A stretch of 64,000 nt of DNA. Source: Virgisporangium aliadipatigenens. GTDB lineage: Bacteria > Actinomycetota > Actinomycetes > Mycobacteriales > Micromonosporaceae. The position numbers were made by a program, and so were the translations under genes. The notes under the pieces are model-generated. The model searched no databases. It saw only the letters and a program-made list of their open reading frames with translations, and was not told the DNA's origin. Below are positions 50,599-58,696 of this stretch, piece by piece (position 1 is the first letter of the stretch; each line of letters starts with the position of its first letter). The stretch lies in contig NZ_BOPF01000031.1 of NCBI RefSeq assembly GCF_016863615.1, forward strand, positions 1-64,000, in the 5' to 3' direction.

Positions 50599-51516
50599 GT
50601 GGCGCTCGGTCTTCCTTCAGTCATGCCTGGGCGGTACCCGTCGATCGGCGACCTCGTGCGCGAGAGCGCACCGACCTTCTCGTTCGAGTTCTTCCCGCCG
50701 CGGGATGCCGACGGCGAGCGGCAGCTGTGGTCGGCGATCCGGGACCTGGAGTCGCTCAAGCCGTCGTTCGTGTCGATCACCTACGGGGCCGGCGGCTCGA
50801 CGCGTGACAACACGGTCGCCGTCACCGAACGCATCGCCACCGAGACGACGCTGCTGCCGATGGCGCACCTGACGGCGGTCAACCACTCCGTCGCCGAGCT
50901 GCGCCACGTGATCGGCCGGATCGCCGCGGTCAACGTGCGCAACGTTCTCGCGGTGCGGGGCGATCCGCCGGGGAACCCCACGGCCGAATGGGTGCGCCAC
51001 CCCGAGGGTGTGCTGTACGCCGACGAGCTGGTCCGGCTGGTCAAGGAGGCCGGTGACTTCTGCGTCGGCGTGGCGGCGTTCCCGTACCGGCACCCGCGTT
51101 CGCCCGACATCGAGACGGACACCGCCAACTTCGTGCGCAAGTGCCGGGCCGGTGCGGATTTCGCCGTGACGCAGATGTTCTTCGACGCCGACGAGTACCT
51201 GCGCCTGCGGGACCGGGTGGCGGCGGCCGGCGGCGACACGCCCATCCTTGCCGGGGTCATGCCGGTGACGACGATGAACACGATCGCGCGTTCGGAACAG
51301 CTGTCCGGTGCGCCGTTCCCGCGGCACCTGCTGGCCGAGTTCGAGCGGATCGCCGAGGACAAGGTGGCGGTGCGCAAGCTCGGCATCGAGCACGCGGCCC
51401 TCATGTGCGAACGCCTGCTCGCCGAGGGCGTGCCGGGGATCCACTTCATCACGCTCAACCGCTCCACGGCCACGCGGGAGATCTGGCAGCACCTGCGCGC
51501 CGATTCCGTGGTGTGA
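50599..51516 (+). CDS. metF: Methylenetetrahydrofolate reductase
   Basis: This 305-residue FAD-binding TIM-barrel has SFEFFPPRDADGE, FVSITYGAGGSTRDNT, HLTAVNHSVAEL, NVLAVRGDPPG, GADFAVTQMFFDADEYLRL and GIHFITLNRS, all family signatures. It reduces 5,10-methylene-THF to 5-methyl-THF for methionine synthesis. GTG 50599 (VALGLPS) follows TACAGT by 6 bases without a ribosome site, which points to leaderless initiation. It is the counterpart of Rv2172c. Its TGA overlaps the next GTG. Confidence 0.92.
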   Translation: MALGLPSVMPGRYPSIGDLVRESAPTFSFEFFPPRDADGERQLWSAIRDLESLKPSFVSITYGAGGSTRDNTVAVTERIATETTLLPMAHLTAVNHSVAELRHVIGRIAAVNVRNVLAVRGDPPGNPTAEWVRHPEGVLYADELVRLVKEAGDFCVGVAAFPYRHPRSPDIETDTANFVRKCRAGADFAVTQMFFDADEYLRLRDRVAAAGGDTPILAGVMPVTTMNTIARSEQLSGAPFPRHLLAEFERIAEDKVAVRKLGIEHAALMCERLLAEGVPGIHFITLNRSTATREIWQHLRADSVV

Positions 51517-52211
51517 GCGGGCCTTCCGCCGACTCCGGCTCCCGCGCCGTCGGCTGGGACGAATACGCCGCGCGCTGGTCCGGGCTGCACGGCGGCTTCG
51601 ATCCGCGTCGGGCGTCGCCGCTGGTGCGCGGCTGGCTGCGGATCGCCCATCGGGTCGCCTGCGGGCTGGCCGCGCTGCGGGTCGGTCCCGGGGCGGTGAC
51701 GGCGTTCGGGGTGCTGCTCGGCGGGCTGGTGCCGGTGGCGGCGTTCGCGGGCGGCGGGGCGGTGCTCGGGGCGGCCGCGCTCGTGGTCGTCGGGGCGCTC
51801 GCCGACACGGTGGACGGTGCGCTCGCCGTGGTGCGCGACCGGGTCAGCGCGCGCGGCACCGTGTACGACTCCGTCGCCGACCGGCTCACCGAGGCGGCGT
51901 GGCTGGCCGCCTTCTGGGCGGTGGGCGCCGCGGGCTGGCCGGTCGTGGTGTGCGGGGCGGTCGCCTGGCTGCACGAGTACGTCCGGGCCCGGGCCACGGT
52001 GGCGGGGATGCCGGACATCGGCACGGTCACCGTCGCCGAACGCCCCACCCGCGTGCTCGTGGCGCTCTTCGGCCTGGCCGCCGCCGGCGGGGTGGCGTTT
52101 GTCGACGCGGAGCTCGCCCCGGTGGCGGCGGCCGTGGCGGTGGCGGTCTGGACGGTGCTGGGCGCGGTGGGCCTGGTTCAGCTGACGATCACGGTCCGCC
52201 GCGCCCTGTAG
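51513..52211 (+). CDS. CDP-alcohol phosphatidyltransferase-family membrane protein
   Basis: A 232-residue protein with five or six membrane helices. The CDP-alcohol motif reads DTVDGALAV-x8-GTVYDSVAD: all four Asp are present, but the usual Ala-Arg after DGxx is Ala-Val. This variant is, from memory, shared by a subfamily in other actinobacteria. It would transfer a phosphatidyl (or similar) group from a CDP-linked donor to an alcohol in the membrane; the product is unknown. GTG 51513 overlaps the metF stop. It ends 3 bases before palindromic element A3. Confidence 0.83.
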   Translation: MSGPSADSGSRAVGWDEYAARWSGLHGGFDPRRASPLVRGWLRIAHRVACGLAALRVGPGAVTAFGVLLGGLVPVAAFAGGGAVLGAAALVVVGALADTVDGALAVVRDRVSARGTVYDSVADRLTEAAWLAAFWAVGAAGWPVVVCGAVAWLHEYVRARATVAGMPDIGTVTVAERPTRVLVALFGLAAAGGVAFVDAELAPVAAAVAVAVWTVLGAVGLVQLTITVRRAL

Positions 52212-52214
52212 CCT

Positions 52215-52291
52215 CGCCGATCTTGCAGTTGTGGTGCGGACATTCCGCGCCCGGAGTGGGCAGGTCGGGCGCCACAACTGCAAGATCGGCG
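52215..52291. repeat. Palindromic element family A (copy A3, 77 bp, perfect arms)
   Basis: CGCCGATCTTGCAGTTGTGG (52215-52234) and its perfect 20-bp inverted complement (52272-52291) flank a 37-base loop, the same loop length as copy A2 although the loop sequences differ. It lies between two convergent genes. Confidence 0.92.
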
Positions 52292-52301
52292 CGCGGGGCG
52301 G

Positions 52302-53588
52302 CTACAGGTCGGGCACGTTCAGGGTGATGCGGCCGGCCGCGCTGGGCCAGGCGGGGACCGTGAAGAGGTGGGTGCCGCCGGCCGCCCGCGAGGTCACCGA
52401 CACCGTCACCGTGCCGCCGGACGGGATGTACACGTCGGCCGCCGAGATGAAGGTCTCGTCGAAGTCCGGGATCGCCCGGGTCAGGTCGGTGCGGCCGTCG
52501 ACGCCCTGGTCGTGCACGAACAGGCCGATGACGCGCTTGTCCCGCGGTGCCGTGACGGCGTTCAGGATCTGCGTGCCGTTGACGCTCAGCGCGTCACCGG
52601 TCGCGCCCTGGTCGCCCCACCACTCCTTGTACCGCGTGATCGACAGCGCGCTGTGGTTCGGCCCGACGGGGACCCGGGCGCCGAGGCCCTCGCCGGGGCG
52701 GTTCGTCAGCAGGCGGACGAGCCGGTCGGTGCGCTGGAACGGCGCGAAGTACTGGTGCTGCACCTGTCCCGAGCCCTGGTCGATCGCGAACTCGTAGCGC
52801 GCCGTCGGACTCGCCGCGATCGGCCCGAACGCGCCGTCCGCGCCGACCGTGAAGCTCGTCAGGAGCGCCGTGCGCGAGCCCGTCGCCGGGGAGACCTCGT
52901 GGACGTCGACGCGCATGCCGGACGCGGGGGCGTTCGAGGGGAAGAGGGAGACCCGGCCGGAGAGCTGGATCGTCCCCGCGGCCGGGACCACCGACGTGGT
53001 CGCGGGGGCGGAGCCCGTCAGGAACCGGAACATCTGCGTGAAGCTCTGCGTCGAGGTGACCGTCTGGGTGTGCGACTGGTCGGACTGGTAGACGTTGGTG
53101 GCGCCGAGGATCCGCCGCGCCGTCGAGCCCTCGCCCCAGATCGCGAGCGTGGAGACGCCTCCGGGCCGGCTGAGCGCCGTCGAGCCGTCCAGGTTGACGT
53201 AGTGGGCCACCTTTGCCGCGCGGGAACGGGTACGCAGGAAGCTCTGGCTCAGAAAGGTGCCGAGCGAGTGGGCGACCAGGTCGACCTGCGTGACGCCGGC
53301 GAGCGCACGGAGCCGGTCGATCGCCCGTTCGACGGCGTCGAGCACCTCGCTGCTGCTCGCACCGGCGAACGTGGAGTCGTAGTCGACGCCGTCGATCCAC
53401 TCGGCCGGGTAGCCGTTGCCGGCGAAGCGCTTGGCCTGCGTCTCGAACTGGGCGGCGGAGCCGGCGGCGCCGTGCACGAACAGCACCGGGCGGGGTGCGG
53501 CGGCCCACGCGGCCCGGGTGCCCGTGGCGGCCACGGCGGCCGCGGCGGCAGCGGCGCCGGTGGACAGGAGAAGGGTTCGTCTGCGCAT
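52302..53588 (-). CDS. Tat-exported lipase/esterase
   Basis: A 428-residue secreted alpha/beta-hydrolase. The N-terminus MRRRTLLLSTGAAAAAAAVA has a twin-arginine type signal, with cleavage likely after AAWA. The lipase domain has PVLFVHGAAGSAAQF (oxyanion region) and the nucleophile elbow VDLVAHSLGTFLS. A beta-rich C-terminal region (RVSLFPSNAPASGMRVDVHE, GGTVTVSVTSRAAGG) probably aids substrate binding. It acts outside the cell on esters; the substrate is unknown. The upstream 53620-53644 inverted repeat may control it. Confidence 0.85.
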   Translation of the reverse strand: MRRRTLLLSTGAAAAAAAVAATGTRAAWAAAPRPVLFVHGAAGSAAQFETQAKRFAGNGYPAEWIDGVDYDSTFAGASSSEVLDAVERAIDRLRALAGVTQVDLVAHSLGTFLSQSFLRTRSRAAKVAHYVNLDGSTALSRPGGVSTLAIWGEGSTARRILGATNVYQSDQSHTQTVTSTQSFTQMFRFLTGSAPATTSVVPAAGTIQLSGRVSLFPSNAPASGMRVDVHEVSPATGSRTALLTSFTVGADGAFGPIAASPTARYEFAIDQGSGQVQHQYFAPFQRTDRLVRLLTNRPGEGLGARVPVGPNHSALSITRYKEWWGDQGATGDALSVNGTQILNAVTAPRDKRVIGLFVHDQGVDGRTDLTRAIPDFDETFISAADVYIPSGGTVTVSVTSRAAGGTHLFTVPAWPSAAGRITLNVPDL

Positions 53589-53619
53589 GGGGGTGGGTCC
53601 CTTCGCATCGCGGGGGGTG

Positions 53620-53644
53620 AATATCGCACTGGGAGTGCAATATT
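53620..53644. promoter_or_regulatory. Inverted repeat upstream of the lipase gene
   Basis: AATATCGCACT and AGTGCAATATT (one mismatched pair) flank GGG. This AT-rich palindrome in a GC-rich region lies 32 bases before the lipase ATG and looks like an operator. Confidence 0.5.
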
Positions 53645-53698
53645 TCCCCCGCGGGCCGCCGCGCGTCGAGGGCCCGCGGCGATCCTGAGACCCCGGTG

Positions 53699-55090
53699 TC
53701 AGGCCGGGCCGATGAGTTCGGCGACGTGGCGCGCCGACAGCAGCACCATCGGCAGCCCGCCGCCCGGGTGCACCGAGCCGCCGACGAGGAAGACGCCCGG
53801 TGCCGGGCCCCGGTTCGGCGGGCGGAGCAGGCTTCCGGCGGTGCCGTAGATCGTGCCGCCCGGGGCGTTCGTGGCGCGCGCCAGATCGGCGGGCGTGCGC
53901 ACCTCGCGGAACGCCACCCGCTCCCGCACGTCCACCCCGCGCGCCGCGAGCACGTCCAGCACACGGTCGGCGTAGCGCTCGGCCGTGCCCGGCACCGTCC
54001 AGTCCACAGTGGACTGTGGGGCGGCGTTCACGAGCACGAACCAGCCCTCGTGCCCGGCCGGGCGCACCGCGTCGTCGTCCGGCGCGGTCACGAAGACCGT
54101 CGGGTCGGCCGCCGGGCGCGGCCGGCGGGTGGGCGTTCCGAACACCGCGTCGAACTCGGCGTCGTAGTCGTGCGGGAAGAAGACGTTGTGGTGCGCCAGG
54201 CCCGGCGTCGTCCCGCGCACACCCATCAGCAGCACGAACCCGGCCAGGCTGCGGTCGTTCAGGCGGGCCAGCCGGCTCGGGGTGGGCAGGAGGTCGCGGT
54301 ACACGTGCGTGGCGTCGGCGTTCGCGACGACGGCGTCGGTCGGGATCCGCACGCCGTCGGCCACGAGCGGGCGGATGCCGGTCACCGACACTCCCGTGTG
54401 GACGGTCACGCCGGCCGCCTCCGCCCTGGCCAGCAACGCGTCGGCGATGCGGCCCAGACCGCCCGGCACGTACCAGCCGCCGTAGTGGAGTTCGGCGTAG
54501 GCGATCGCGACCAGGGCGGCGGGTGCGCGGCGCGGGTCCGCGCCGGCGTACGTGGCGTAGCGGTCCAGCAGCATGCGCAGGCGCGGGTCGCGCAGCATCC
54601 GCCGGCCGAGCCCGCGCAGTGTGCCGCCGGGCGCCACGGCGAGCAGGTCGGGCAGCCGCCAACCCTGCCGGGCGATGGAGAGCGGGGACTCCAGCGGAAC
54701 GCTCAGCACGTGGCGCCAGGAGGACTCCCAGACGCGTGCGGCGCGGCGCCACAGGCGTTGCCAGTCCTCGGCCGCACTTCTTCCGAACGCGTCGCCGATC
54801 CGTTCGGCGAAGCCGTCGCCGGAGTCGAGCACGGAGCCGTCCGGGAAGCGGTGGCGCACGATCGGGTCGAGGCGGCGCAGTTCCAGTTCGGGCAGGAGAT
54901 CGGCGAAGACGTGCGGCAGTGTCACGAGGCTCGGGCCGGTGTCGAAGAGAAACCCGTCCCGCGCGAAGCGCCCGAGCTTCCCGCCGACGGTGGGCGCCTG
55001 TTCGAACACGGTCACGCGGTGCCCGAGCCCCGCCAACCTGACGGCGGCGGCCAACCCCCCGACCCCCGCCCCGACAACGGCGATCCTCAT
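53699..55090 (-). CDS. Carotenoid desaturase (CrtI/CrtD/CrtN family)
   Basis: A 463-residue FAD enzyme: VVGAGVGGLAAAVRLAGLGH and the following VFEQAPTVGGKLG dinucleotide-binding motif, GFLFDTGPSLV, and the C-terminal GVFLVGGSVHPGGGLPMVLL characteristic of bacterial phytoene-type desaturases. It lies last in an operon with a CruF-like hydratase and a glycosyltransferase, genes that modify the psi end. A C-3',4' desaturase (CrtD) role is therefore as likely as phytoene desaturation. No phytoene synthase gene (crtB) is in the window. ATG 55090; the upstream glycosyltransferase ends 70 bases away across palindromic element C. Confidence 0.87.
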   Translation of the reverse strand: MRIAVVGAGVGGLAAAVRLAGLGHRVTVFEQAPTVGGKLGRFARDGFLFDTGPSLVTLPHVFADLLPELELRRLDPIVRHRFPDGSVLDSGDGFAERIGDAFGRSAAEDWQRLWRRAARVWESSWRHVLSVPLESPLSIARQGWRLPDLLAVAPGGTLRGLGRRMLRDPRLRMLLDRYATYAGADPRRAPAALVAIAYAELHYGGWYVPGGLGRIADALLARAEAAGVTVHTGVSVTGIRPLVADGVRIPTDAVVANADATHVYRDLLPTPSRLARLNDRSLAGFVLLMGVRGTTPGLAHHNVFFPHDYDAEFDAVFGTPTRRPRPAADPTVFVTAPDDDAVRPAGHEGWFVLVNAAPQSTVDWTVPGTAERYADRVLDVLAARGVDVRERVAFREVRTPADLARATNAPGGTIYGTAGSLLRPPNRGPAPGVFLVGGSVHPGGGLPMVLLSARHVAELIGPA

Positions 55091-55097
55091 GCCACCC

Positions 55098-55166
55098 CCA
55101 TGATCGGTACTTTTGGCGCCAGGGTGATCCGTGGTGTCACCGGCGTGCCAAAGGTACCGATCATGG
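55098..55166. repeat. Palindromic element family C (69 bp)
   Basis: CCATGATCGGTACTTTTGGC (55098-55117) is complementary, with one mismatch, to GCCAAAGGTACCGATCATGG (55147-55166); the loop is 29 bases. The right arm contains the TGA stop of the glycosyltransferase gene. It separates that gene from the carotenoid desaturase and could form a hairpin in the operon mRNA. Confidence 0.82.
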
Positions 55167-56249
55167 CGCCGTCACCGGGCGGCCCTTCCAGCGGATCCGG
55201 CCGCGTCGGCGGAAGCTGCGCCACACCAGCCAGGCGAAGATCAGCACGGACAGCGGGTGCCCCAGCGCGTCCGGCCACGCCCGGCCGCCCGTCGCGCGGG
55301 CCGACACCACCCGGCCGGCCACCCCGGACAGGTAGCCGCCGAGCCCGATCAGGCCCGCCGCCGGGCCGAACGCCCAGCCGCCCAACGGCACCACGAACAG
55401 CAAAGCCAGCAGGGCCACCACGGCGGCGGCACCCAGCGCCGACCCGAACGACGCCCACAGCGACTTCGTGTAGCCGTCGACCAGTTCGGGCCAGGTGGCG
55501 TACATGCGGCAGGACGCCAGGCGCGAGCCGTCCGCGAGGGCGATGCGGCCGCCGGAACGCTTGACCGCGCGGGCCAGTTCGACGTCCTCCAGCACCCGGT
55601 CCCGCACCGCCGCGTGCCCGCCCGCGCGGAAGTAGGCGTCGCGGCGCACCACGAGGAACTGGCCGCCGGCCGCCGCGAGCGAGGGGCGGCGGGAGCGTTC
55701 CATCGCGCGCAGCGGCAGGAACGCCAGCCACGACCACTGCAGCAGCGGCTGCGCGAGGCGTTGCCCCCACCCGTCGGCGAGGATCCGCGGGTAGGGGCTC
55801 ACCAGGTCGAACCCGTCCAGCAGGCCGACCGACGCCGTGATCGCGTCCGGCGCCAGCACCACGTCGGCGTCCACGAACGCCAGCACCTCGGCCCCGCCCG
55901 CCGCCTCGGCCAGCCGCTGGCAGGCGTACGGCTTGCCGAGCCAGCCGGGCGGCAGCGCGTCGGCGGCGAGCAGCAGCCGCACCCGATCGCCGGCTAGCGC
56001 GTGCACCAGTTGGGCCGTGCCGTCGGTGGAACCGTCGTCGAGCACCACGATCTCCGGCTTGCCCTCGAGCTCCAGCAGTGCGCGCAGGCACGGCTCGACG
56101 CGGTGCGCCTCGTTCCGCAGCGGCAGCAGAACGGCCACGTCGGCCGGTGTGTCCACTGTGGACGGTCTGGGTGCGGGGCGGCGCAGCAGCGACGAATTCA
56201 CGACGATGTGCACTGTAACCGCGACGCTCAGTAGAGAAATCACCGTCAC
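55161..56249 (-). CDS. Family 2 glycosyltransferase of the carotenoid operon
   Basis: A 362-residue membrane-anchored GT-A enzyme: an N-terminal helix (ISLLSVAVTVHIVV), VAVLLPLRNEAHRVEPCL, IVVLDDGSTDGTAQLV (donor-binding Asp), FVDADVVLAPDAI (DxD), LEDVELARAVKRSGG (acidic ED motif) and two or three C-terminal membrane helices. By context it glycosylates the 1'- or 2'-hydroxyl made by the CruF/CrtA-like enzymes, as in glucosylated carotenoids of Salinispora (sioxanthin). GTG 56249 overlaps the cruF stop (GTGA). The stop lies inside palindromic element C. Confidence 0.85.
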   Translation of the reverse strand: MTVISLLSVAVTVHIVVNSSLLRRPAPRPSTVDTPADVAVLLPLRNEAHRVEPCLRALLELEGKPEIVVLDDGSTDGTAQLVHALAGDRVRLLLAADALPPGWLGKPYACQRLAEAAGGAEVLAFVDADVVLAPDAITASVGLLDGFDLVSPYPRILADGWGQRLAQPLLQWSWLAFLPLRAMERSRRPSLAAAGGQFLVVRRDAYFRAGGHAAVRDRVLEDVELARAVKRSGGRIALADGSRLASCRMYATWPELVDGYTKSLWASFGSALGAAAVVALLALLFVVPLGGWAFGPAAGLIGLGGYLSGVAGRVVSARATGGRAWPDALGHPLSVLIFAWLVWRSFRRRGRIRWKGRPVTAP

Positions 56250-56959
56250 GAACGCCACAGTCGCCACCCCAGCGGAACGGCCACGAGCCCCATCACGACC
56301 CCGCCCCACAGCGCCGAACCGGGCAGGTCGAGGAAGACCGCGTGCGCCAGCACACTCGACGCGTACGTCCAGAGGTAGAGCGCGTACATCGGCCGGTCAT
56401 CGGACTCCGTGGGCGGGACGCGGGCGAGGAAGGCCATCATCAGCACCGCGACGACGAGCCAGCCCAGGTAGTTCCCCACCGGGATGCCCGGTACACCGGG
56501 GAGTGCGGGGGAGGGGTCCGCCCACGTCCAGTACCCCTCGGCGACCATCTGCGGATCCAGGAACACGTCCCACGCCGCCAACCCGAATCCGGCCAGGGGG
56601 ACCCGCAGGAAGCCGGCGACCAGCCGGCCGGCGACCAGCCATGCCGGCCAGGCCATCCAGGTCCACGCCAGCGGGATCACCCAGGAGACGCCGCCCGGTC
56701 GTGGCCCGAGCGCGCCGGAGTACCCGTAGCAGCCGAACGGCACGCAGGTCGCCACGCCCAGCGCCTCCACCGCGAAGCCGCCGCCGGTGGTGACCGCCAC
56801 GAGAAGAGCGGCCGTGCGCCAACCGCGCGTGCGCCACGCGTGCGTGACGCTGAGCGCGAACCCGAGCAGCACCGTCGCCACCACGAGCGGATCCCGGTCG
56901 GGAACCAGCGGATAGGCGATCTCCACGAGGACGAGCGCCCCGAGGAGGGCCCAACTCAT
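56246..56959 (-). CDS. cruF: CruF-like carotenoid 1,2-hydratase
   Basis: A 237-residue protein with six or seven membrane helices and the family phrases GGGFAVEALGVATCVPFGCY, IPLAWTWMAWPAWLVAG, GFGLAAWDVFLDPQMVAEGY and GIPVGNYLGWLVVAVLMM. CruF adds water across the C-1',2' double bond of the psi end of carotenoids, creating the hydroxyl used by the glycosyltransferase. ATG 56959 overlaps the GNAT stop (ATGA). Its own stop overlaps the glycosyltransferase start. Confidence 0.85.
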   Translation of the reverse strand: MSWALLGALVLVEIAYPLVPDRDPLVVATVLLGFALSVTHAWRTRGWRTAALLVAVTTGGGFAVEALGVATCVPFGCYGYSGALGPRPGGVSWVIPLAWTWMAWPAWLVAGRLVAGFLRVPLAGFGLAAWDVFLDPQMVAEGYWTWADPSPALPGVPGIPVGNYLGWLVVAVLMMAFLARVPPTESDDRPMYALYLWTYASSVLAHAVFLDLPGSALWGGVVMGLVAVPLGWRLWRS

Positions 56960-57522
56960 AGGGGCAGCTGTCGACCGAGGACCGCGAACGGGCGTTCGTC
57001 GCCGGGGAAGTTGAAGTGGCGCAGGATGTCGACGAAGCCGAAGCGCCGGTACAGCCGCCACGCGCGGGACTTCGACTCGTCGGCCTCCGGCGTCGACAGC
57101 ACGACGGTGCGGTGCGGAATGTCCTCCAGCAGCGACGACAGCTGCCGCGCGCCGAGCCCGCGCCCCTGAGCGTCGGGCTTGACGTGCAGCTCGACCAGCT
57201 CGAAGCAGTCCGACAGCCACCACTTGCGCAGGTCCCGGCCGAGCGCGCCGGCCACCTGGTCGTGCCACCACTGGCCGGGCGTCGAACGGTAGCCGTAGCC
57301 GAAGCCGAGCAGCTGGTCGTCGCCGTCGCGCAGGGTGGCCACGGCGCGGAAGTCCGGCCGGTGGGTGTGCGCGGCCACGTAGCCCTTGCGGGTGTCGATC
57401 AGGTCGCGCGGGTAGCCCATCGCCTCGCCGTAGACGGTGATGGCCTCGTCGAGGTGGCGCATCAGGTCGCGCGGCTGCCAGGCGACGAGCCGCATTCCCG
57501 CACCGAGTCCCACCCGCGTCAC
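56956..57522 (-). CDS. GNAT-family N-acetyltransferase
   Basis: A 188-residue GNAT-fold protein: VELHVKPDAQGRGLGARQLS is the acetyl-CoA pyrophosphate-binding loop (QGRGLG), preceded by LLGFGYGYRSTPGQWWHDQV and followed by SRAWRLYRRFGFVDILRHF. The acceptor is unknown. It sits inside the carotenoid operon, coupled on both sides (GTGA from the crtA-like gene and ATGA into cruF), so a function tied to the pigment or its regulation is possible. Confidence 0.84.
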   Translation of the reverse strand: MTRVGLGAGMRLVAWQPRDLMRHLDEAITVYGEAMGYPRDLIDTRKGYVAAHTHRPDFRAVATLRDGDDQLLGFGYGYRSTPGQWWHDQVAGALGRDLRKWWLSDCFELVELHVKPDAQGRGLGARQLSSLLEDIPHRTVVLSTPEADESKSRAWRLYRRFGFVDILRHFNFPGDERPFAVLGRQLPL

Positions 57523-58178
57523 CTCCAGCCGAGCACCTCGCGTGCTCCCACCACGTCGAGCACGGCCAGGCGGGCGAACAACGACTCCGCGTACCACCGC
57601 CGGACCTGAGTCTCGGCGACGACGTTGGCGTGCTCGGCCGTACGGTACGCGAATCGCGAGACGTCCGCCGCGTCGGCCCAGATACTCACGGTGCCCTGGA
57701 AACCCAGCGGCGCCTCGCCGACACCCAGCGTGGCGAGCAGGCCGGGCGCATCCCTGAGCGTCGCGGCGACCGGCCCGATGGCGCGCCAGAAGGGAATCGC
57801 GCGCGTCGGGCGCAGGCGGGCCCGGGTCAGGACCAGGATCGGGCCGCCGTCGGGCTTTTTCGCCGGCCGGCCGAAAGGTTCATGACCGGACCATCGGCCG
57901 TGGCTGGTGAGCGGGTCGAGCAGTAGCCGGCAGTGCGCCGCCGCCAGGCGGTCGACGGCCGCGTGCGGGCGCGGTTCGCCGTTCCACACCGTGATCGCCG
58001 CCCACCGGCCGAGGTCCGCCGACCGCGGACCGAAACCGGATCCCCGCCCCGTCCCCAGCATTTTCATGAAGGGAACGTCATGAGCCCGGCGCACGGCCGC
58101 CGGCCCCGTGGCCACCCGCCACAGCATCGCCGGGAGCACACGGGGCCGCAGCCGCCAGACGTCGAGCGTGACCTGCAA
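57519..58178 (-). CDS. CrtA-like (spheroidene monooxygenase family) protein
   Basis: A 219-residue protein with VPFMKMLGTGRGSGFGP, WAAITVWNGEP and SHGRWSGHEPFG, which match the CrtA/spheroidene-monooxygenase family of haem- or iron-dependent carotenoid oxygenases. In phototrophs CrtA oxidises C-2 of spheroidene; here it could introduce the 2'-oxygen next to the CruF hydroxyl. TTG 58178 begins 3 bases after the YbaK stop; its own stop overlaps the GNAT start. Confidence 0.82.
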   Translation of the reverse strand: MQVTLDVWRLRPRVLPAMLWRVATGPAAVRRAHDVPFMKMLGTGRGSGFGPRSADLGRWAAITVWNGEPRPHAAVDRLAAAHCRLLLDPLTSHGRWSGHEPFGRPAKKPDGGPILVLTRARLRPTRAIPFWRAIGPVAATLRDAPGLLATLGVGEAPLGFQGTVSIWADAADVSRFAYRTAEHANVVAETQVRRWYAESLFARLAVLDVVGAREVLGWR

Positions 58179-58181
58179 GGG

Positions 58182-58670
58182 TCAGGCCACCTCGGCCGTC
58201 GTGCCGGCGGTGATGCGCACGAGTTCGGGGTAGGTCACGGGGAAGACGGACTGGGGCACGCCACCGGCCGTCCACAGCACCGGGAACGTCTCCAGATGGG
58301 AGTCGACGATGGTGCGCACCGGTTTGGGGTGGCCCAGCGGCGCGACCCCGCCGATGGCCTGGCCGGTGTGCGTGCGGACGAAGTCGGGCGCGGCCCGTTT
58401 GACCTTCGCCACCCCGGCGAGGGCGGCGAGTTTCGTGGTGTCGGCGCGGTGTGCGCCGGAGGTGAGGACGAGCAAGGGTTCACCGTCGGCGTCGAAGATG
58501 AGCGAGTTCGCTATCTGCCCGACCTCCACCCCGAGCGCCGCGGCGGCGGCGACCGCCGTGCTCACGGCGGCGGGGAGGATCCGGACCCGGGACGGCCGGC
58601 CGTCGACGGTGCGGGCACCGGCGGCGTCGAGCGCGTCCTGAACGGCCAGAACATTGGGGTGGTCCTGCAT
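58182..58670 (-). CDS. YbaK/EbsC-type aminoacyl-tRNA deacylase
   Basis: This 162-residue YbaK-fold protein reads QIANSLIFDADGEPLLVLTS, HRADTTKLAALAGVAKVKRA, GQAIGGVAPLGHPKP and TAGGVPQSVFPVTYPEL; the GxxPxG-type loop and conserved Lys are those of Cys-tRNA(Pro) deacylase relatives. It should hydrolyse misacylated tRNA in trans. A CAGGAT box 7 bases before ATG 58670 suggests a leaderless mRNA that would run into the carotenoid genes. Its relation to carotenoid synthesis is probably just co-transcription. Confidence 0.87.
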   Translation of the reverse strand: MQDHPNVLAVQDALDAAGARTVDGRPSRVRILPAAVSTAVAAAAALGVEVGQIANSLIFDADGEPLLVLTSGAHRADTTKLAALAGVAKVKRAAPDFVRTHTGQAIGGVAPLGHPKPVRTIVDSHLETFPVLWTAGGVPQSVFPVTYPELVRITAGTTAEVA

Positions 58671-58696
58671 GGGCACAATCCTGCCCCCTGCGCGCG

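Noticed and set aside
52302-54752. Long minus-strand frame joining the lipase with sequence under the desaturase gene
   Set aside because: The upstream part is a shadow of the desaturase; the lipase has its own Tat signal start at 53588.
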